Origin: an uncultured Verrucomicrobiota bacterium
Lineage (GTDB): Bacteria; Verrucomicrobiota; Verrucomicrobiia; Limisphaerales; UBA1096
Assembly: GCA_913045395.1 (NCBI GenBank)
Contig: CAJWPV010000111.1
Location: 1-5,830 of the forward strand
Direction: 5' to 3'
DNA length: 5,830 nt
The position numbers were made by a program, and so were the translations under genes. A model generated the notes under the pieces. The model saw nothing but the letters and a program-made list of their open reading frames with translations. It had not been told where the DNA came from and did no database searches. This document shows positions 1 to 3,500 of the stretch, one piece after another (the first letter of the stretch is position 1; every line of letters begins with the position of its first letter).

Positions 1-1
1 T

Positions 2-541
2 ATTGAAGTCACCTTCAGTGAGCCGATGTACGGCATAAATGCTGAGGACCTGATGATTAACGATTATCGGGCAATGGAGTTACGAGAGAGCGGGAACAGG
101 TTTACATTTCACTTCAATCAACCTGCTGCCGGCACGATCCATGTCTGGTGGGCGCCAGGGCACGGAATCGGCGATCAAGCCTCCCCCCCTAACTCTTTCA
201 TCACGGAGAGCGACAAAGCCAACTGGAGCTACGAGTTGCTCGATAGCGTACCACCGCAACTAGCCAGCCGGCTGCCGAGCGAAAGCAAGATCCGCAAATT
301 TAGCGAGGTTGAAGTGTGGTTTGACGAACCTGTCCAAGGCGTCAGTGCGACCGATCTTATGGCCAATGGCATCACAGCTAAGGCGTTAAGTGGTCTCGGT
401 GCCGGGCCGTACATCTTTGAGTTTGACAAGTTGGCGATGGGCCAAGTGGAACTGACCTGGGCGGACGATCACGGAATCACCGATTTCAACAAGACACCCA
501 ACACGTTCGATGGCCAACCTTGGTCGGTCCAAGTTGACGCG
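2..541 (+). repeat. Tandem bacterial Ig-like domain pair (first copy truncated by the window edge)
   Basis: Two successive copies of one beta-sandwich module are visible: copy A at 2-244 (residues 1-81, N-terminus missing) and copy B at 245-541 (residues 82-180). They align by eye. A has VTFSEPMYGINAEDLM and B has VEVWFDEPVQGVSATDLM. A has GTIHVWWAPGHGIGD and B has GQVELTWADDHGITD. Each ends in W-S-Y/V-x-x-x-D, and copy B opens with the linker S-V-P-P-Q-L. This pattern (F-S/D-E-P-V-x-G-V-x-A-x-D-L ... W-A-x-x-H-G-I-x-D) is a recognised Ig-like repeat placed upstream of LTD/CotH modules in large Verrucomicrobiota and Planctomycetota proteins. More copies may lie upstream. The likely role is a spacer or adhesive stalk; that part is inference. 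Confidence 0.85.
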
Positions 542-3500
542 ACTCACACGCCCGGCAACGTAGTGATCAGTGAGTTTAGCGCGGCTGCCACCAAGGCTTA
601 CAAACGAGTGGATGGGGACTGGATCGAGCTGCACAATCACGGCGATGCCGAGGTGAACCTAGAGGGATGGTCGTTGACCGATGACAAGGAAAACCTGGCC
701 AAGTGGATTTTCCCCAATGTGACGCTTGAGGCTGGAAGCCACATGGTAGTTTTTGCCACCGGCCAGGACACCAAAAGCACCAGCTCATCTAAACCGTTGC
801 ACACGAATTTTAAACTCAACCCCAACGGCGAGTACCTCGCGTTGTGCATCCCCGAGGTGCCACGGCAACCGGTGTCAGAAGTAATGTTTCCCGAGCAAGC
901 TGCCGGTGTCAGCTATGGCCTAAATGAAAACGACGATTGGGTCTATTTATCGAAGCCAACACCGGGTGCAGCAAACAAATCCACGATGATTTCTGGACGA
1001 GTAGAAACAGTACATTTCAGTTTGCCACGCGGGTTTTACGGTCGGAAGGCGGTTTACCTCACCCTATCGACTGACACACCTGGTGCAAAAATCCGATACA
1101 CGACCAACGGCGACACACCGGGCTGCTGCGGCAACGGAAAGTATGAGACCGTTGGCAAGGTTTACACCGAGCCGATCAGAATCGCAAAAACTAGCATCAT
1201 CCGGGCCATCGCCCACAAGGAAGGGATGCTGTCCTCGAAGGTCAGGACTCACACCTATTTCTACGGGTTGCCGACAGCACGGCGGCGACTCCCCGCCCTC
1301 TCGCTAGTGACAGATAACCGTCACCTTTGGGGATCCAAAGGCATCCAAAAACAGCCCAATGCGCAGAGGCACGGCATTGCTTGGGAAAGACCAGTATCAG
1401 CGGAACTTATTCGCCCTGAGGACAATGGCGGCTTTGCGGTGGACTGCGGCATTCGTATACAGGGCGGCGGTTATGTGCGTCCAAAATACAATCCCAACTC
1501 TGGCTTACCGTTTAGTAAATATTCGTTTCGGCTATATTTCCGGGGCGATTACGGGGCCGGGCGACTCGAGTATCCATTATTTGGTCACATCCCTGTCCAA
1601 TCATTCGACCGAATCGTCCTGAGGGCGGGAATGAACGATCACACCAGCCCCTTCATTAAAGACGAGTGGGCACGGCGCCTCTGCACGAACGTTGGGCAGG
1701 TTAGCCCCCGGGGCACATTCGTTAACCTGTTCATCAATGGTAAGTACAAGGGCTACTACAATCCAACCGAACGCATCGATACCAAGTTTCTTGCCGACTG
1801 GTATCAGACGGATGAAAACTATGACGTGATCGCACAGTTCAACGAAGTCAGAAGCGGTAGTGCGGTTGCTTGGAACAAAATGCTAAACTACGTCAGGAGA
1901 TATGATATGAATGATCCGAAGCACTTTAAAGTTATCGAAAAACAGTTGGATATGGATAACTTTGCCGATTATCTCCTTCCCCTGATATGGGTTGCCAACC
2001 GAGACTGGCCGCATAACAACTGGAGGGCGGCTCGTCACAAGCCAGATGGAAAGTTTCGATTGTACGCTTGGGATAGCGAGCACGCATTTCAGGTAAGTAC
2101 CAGCCACAATACAATTGCTAACGAATTAGGAGAAAGCAATGCCGCCGATATAGCGGTGCTTTTCAATAAGCTAAGAAAAAGCCGTGAATTTCAATTGATT
2201 TTTGCCGACCGCGTCCACAAGCACCTATACAACGATGGCGGACTAACGGACGTTGAAATTCGCAGGGTCTACGATGACCTCTACAACACCGTAAAAGGCA
2301 CCGTGAGTGTCAGTAAAAGCTGGGGAACCAATTGGATTCGGAGCCGACGTTCTCCAATGTTACGACATCTCAAAGAAGCCAATGTGGCCGCCTCAGACCA
2401 CGCTCCAAAGTTCAATCAATTTGGCGGTATCGTGCCCAACGGTTTCAAACTGAAAATGACTGCCAGCGAGGGTGACATTTACTTTACAACCGACGGTTCT
2501 GACCCCCGAACAAGCTACGCAGGCTCAGTCTCGGCATCGGCAAAATCTTACGACAAGGAACAAGGACTTAGCATTTTAAGATCAACCGAACAGTCCACCA
2601 GAATAAATGTCAAAGCACGGTCACTAAACGGCGGCACGTGGAGTGCTTTAACAGGAGCCACGTTCATGGCGGGTGACGAAAGCCCTCCAGTACGTTTTAG
2701 TGAGATTATGTACAATCCTCAGGGGGGCGATGCCTTCGAGTTCCTTGAACTCCAAAACATAGGCGACACTGAGGTGGATCTGTCCGGCTTCTCCTTCGAA
2801 GGCATCACCTTCCGTTTTGCCGAGAACAGCCCGCCGCTGGCCACCGTTTCGTACCTGTTGCTGGTCAACGACGCCAACGTAGAAGCGTTCCGCGCGCGCT
2901 ATCCCGGCGTAAGGGTTGGTGGCCTGTACGAGGGCAGCCTCTCCAATAGGGGCGAACGCCTGGCCCTGATCGATCGCAACGGCGAGACCGTGCTGTCGGT
3001 GGACTACGACGACGGTGGCTCTTGGCCAAGCGAAGCAGACGGTGACGGCCATTCTCTCGTGCTGGGCAATCCAGACGGCGACCCCGACTCGCCGGCCAAC
3101 TGGCATGCCAGCTTGGCCAAGGGCGGCACACCTGGTCGGCCAAGCCCAAGCGGCCCTCAGCCGTTGGTCGTCCTCAACGAGGTGCTCGCCGAGAATATCG
3201 CCTCGGTACAGAACGGTGTCACTTTCCCCGACTACGTGGAATTGAAGAACGTCGCCGGCACCGATGTATACCTGCAAAACTGGAGCTTAAGCGACAATCC
3301 GGCCAAACCCCGGAAGTTCAACTTTCCGGCCGACATCGTGATCCCGTCCAACGGCTATCTTGTGGTATGGCTGGATGACGCTGCGGGGGCGCCCGGGCTA
3401 CACGCCGGTTTCGCGTTGGACAACGACGGTGACACCATCGCGCTATTCAACCCGGAGGGCGAACGCATTGACGTTCTGGGTTTCGGATTGCAGGTCGCCG

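Noticed and set aside
1359..1622. + strand frame of about 87 codons in another phase within the CotH region.
   Set aside because: It overlaps the conserved G-I-R-I-Q-G-G and F-S-K-Y-S-F-R blocks of the kinase, which are read in the main frame; it has no recognisable motif.
2090..2098. CAGGTAAGT, which matches a eukaryotic splice-donor consensus.
   Set aside because: The frame is open on both sides and the domain continues without a gap. The domain set is bacterial, so the match is chance.
2128..2153. AGGAGA followed by ATG at 2139, resembling a start site inside the kinase region.
   Set aside because: The ATG is out of frame with the main gene and meets a TAG after four codons.
3001..3100. 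Asp/Gly-rich stretch in LTD2 (D-Y-D-D-G-G, E-A-D-G-D-G, N-P-D-G-D-P-D) resembling calcium-binding DxDxDG loops.
   Set aside because: W-P-x-x-A-D-G-x-G-x-S-L is a regular landmark of this LTD subtype and recurs in LTD8, so the acidic residues are explained by the family and do not form a clear dockerin or thrombospondin type 3 repeat.
2648..3277. Antisense open frame of about 209 codons on the - strand.
   Set aside because: It lies opposite LTD2/LTD3, exactly where the sense gene is GC-rich with few AT-rich stop triplets. Its translation shows no family I recognise, while the sense frame encodes clear domains throughout.
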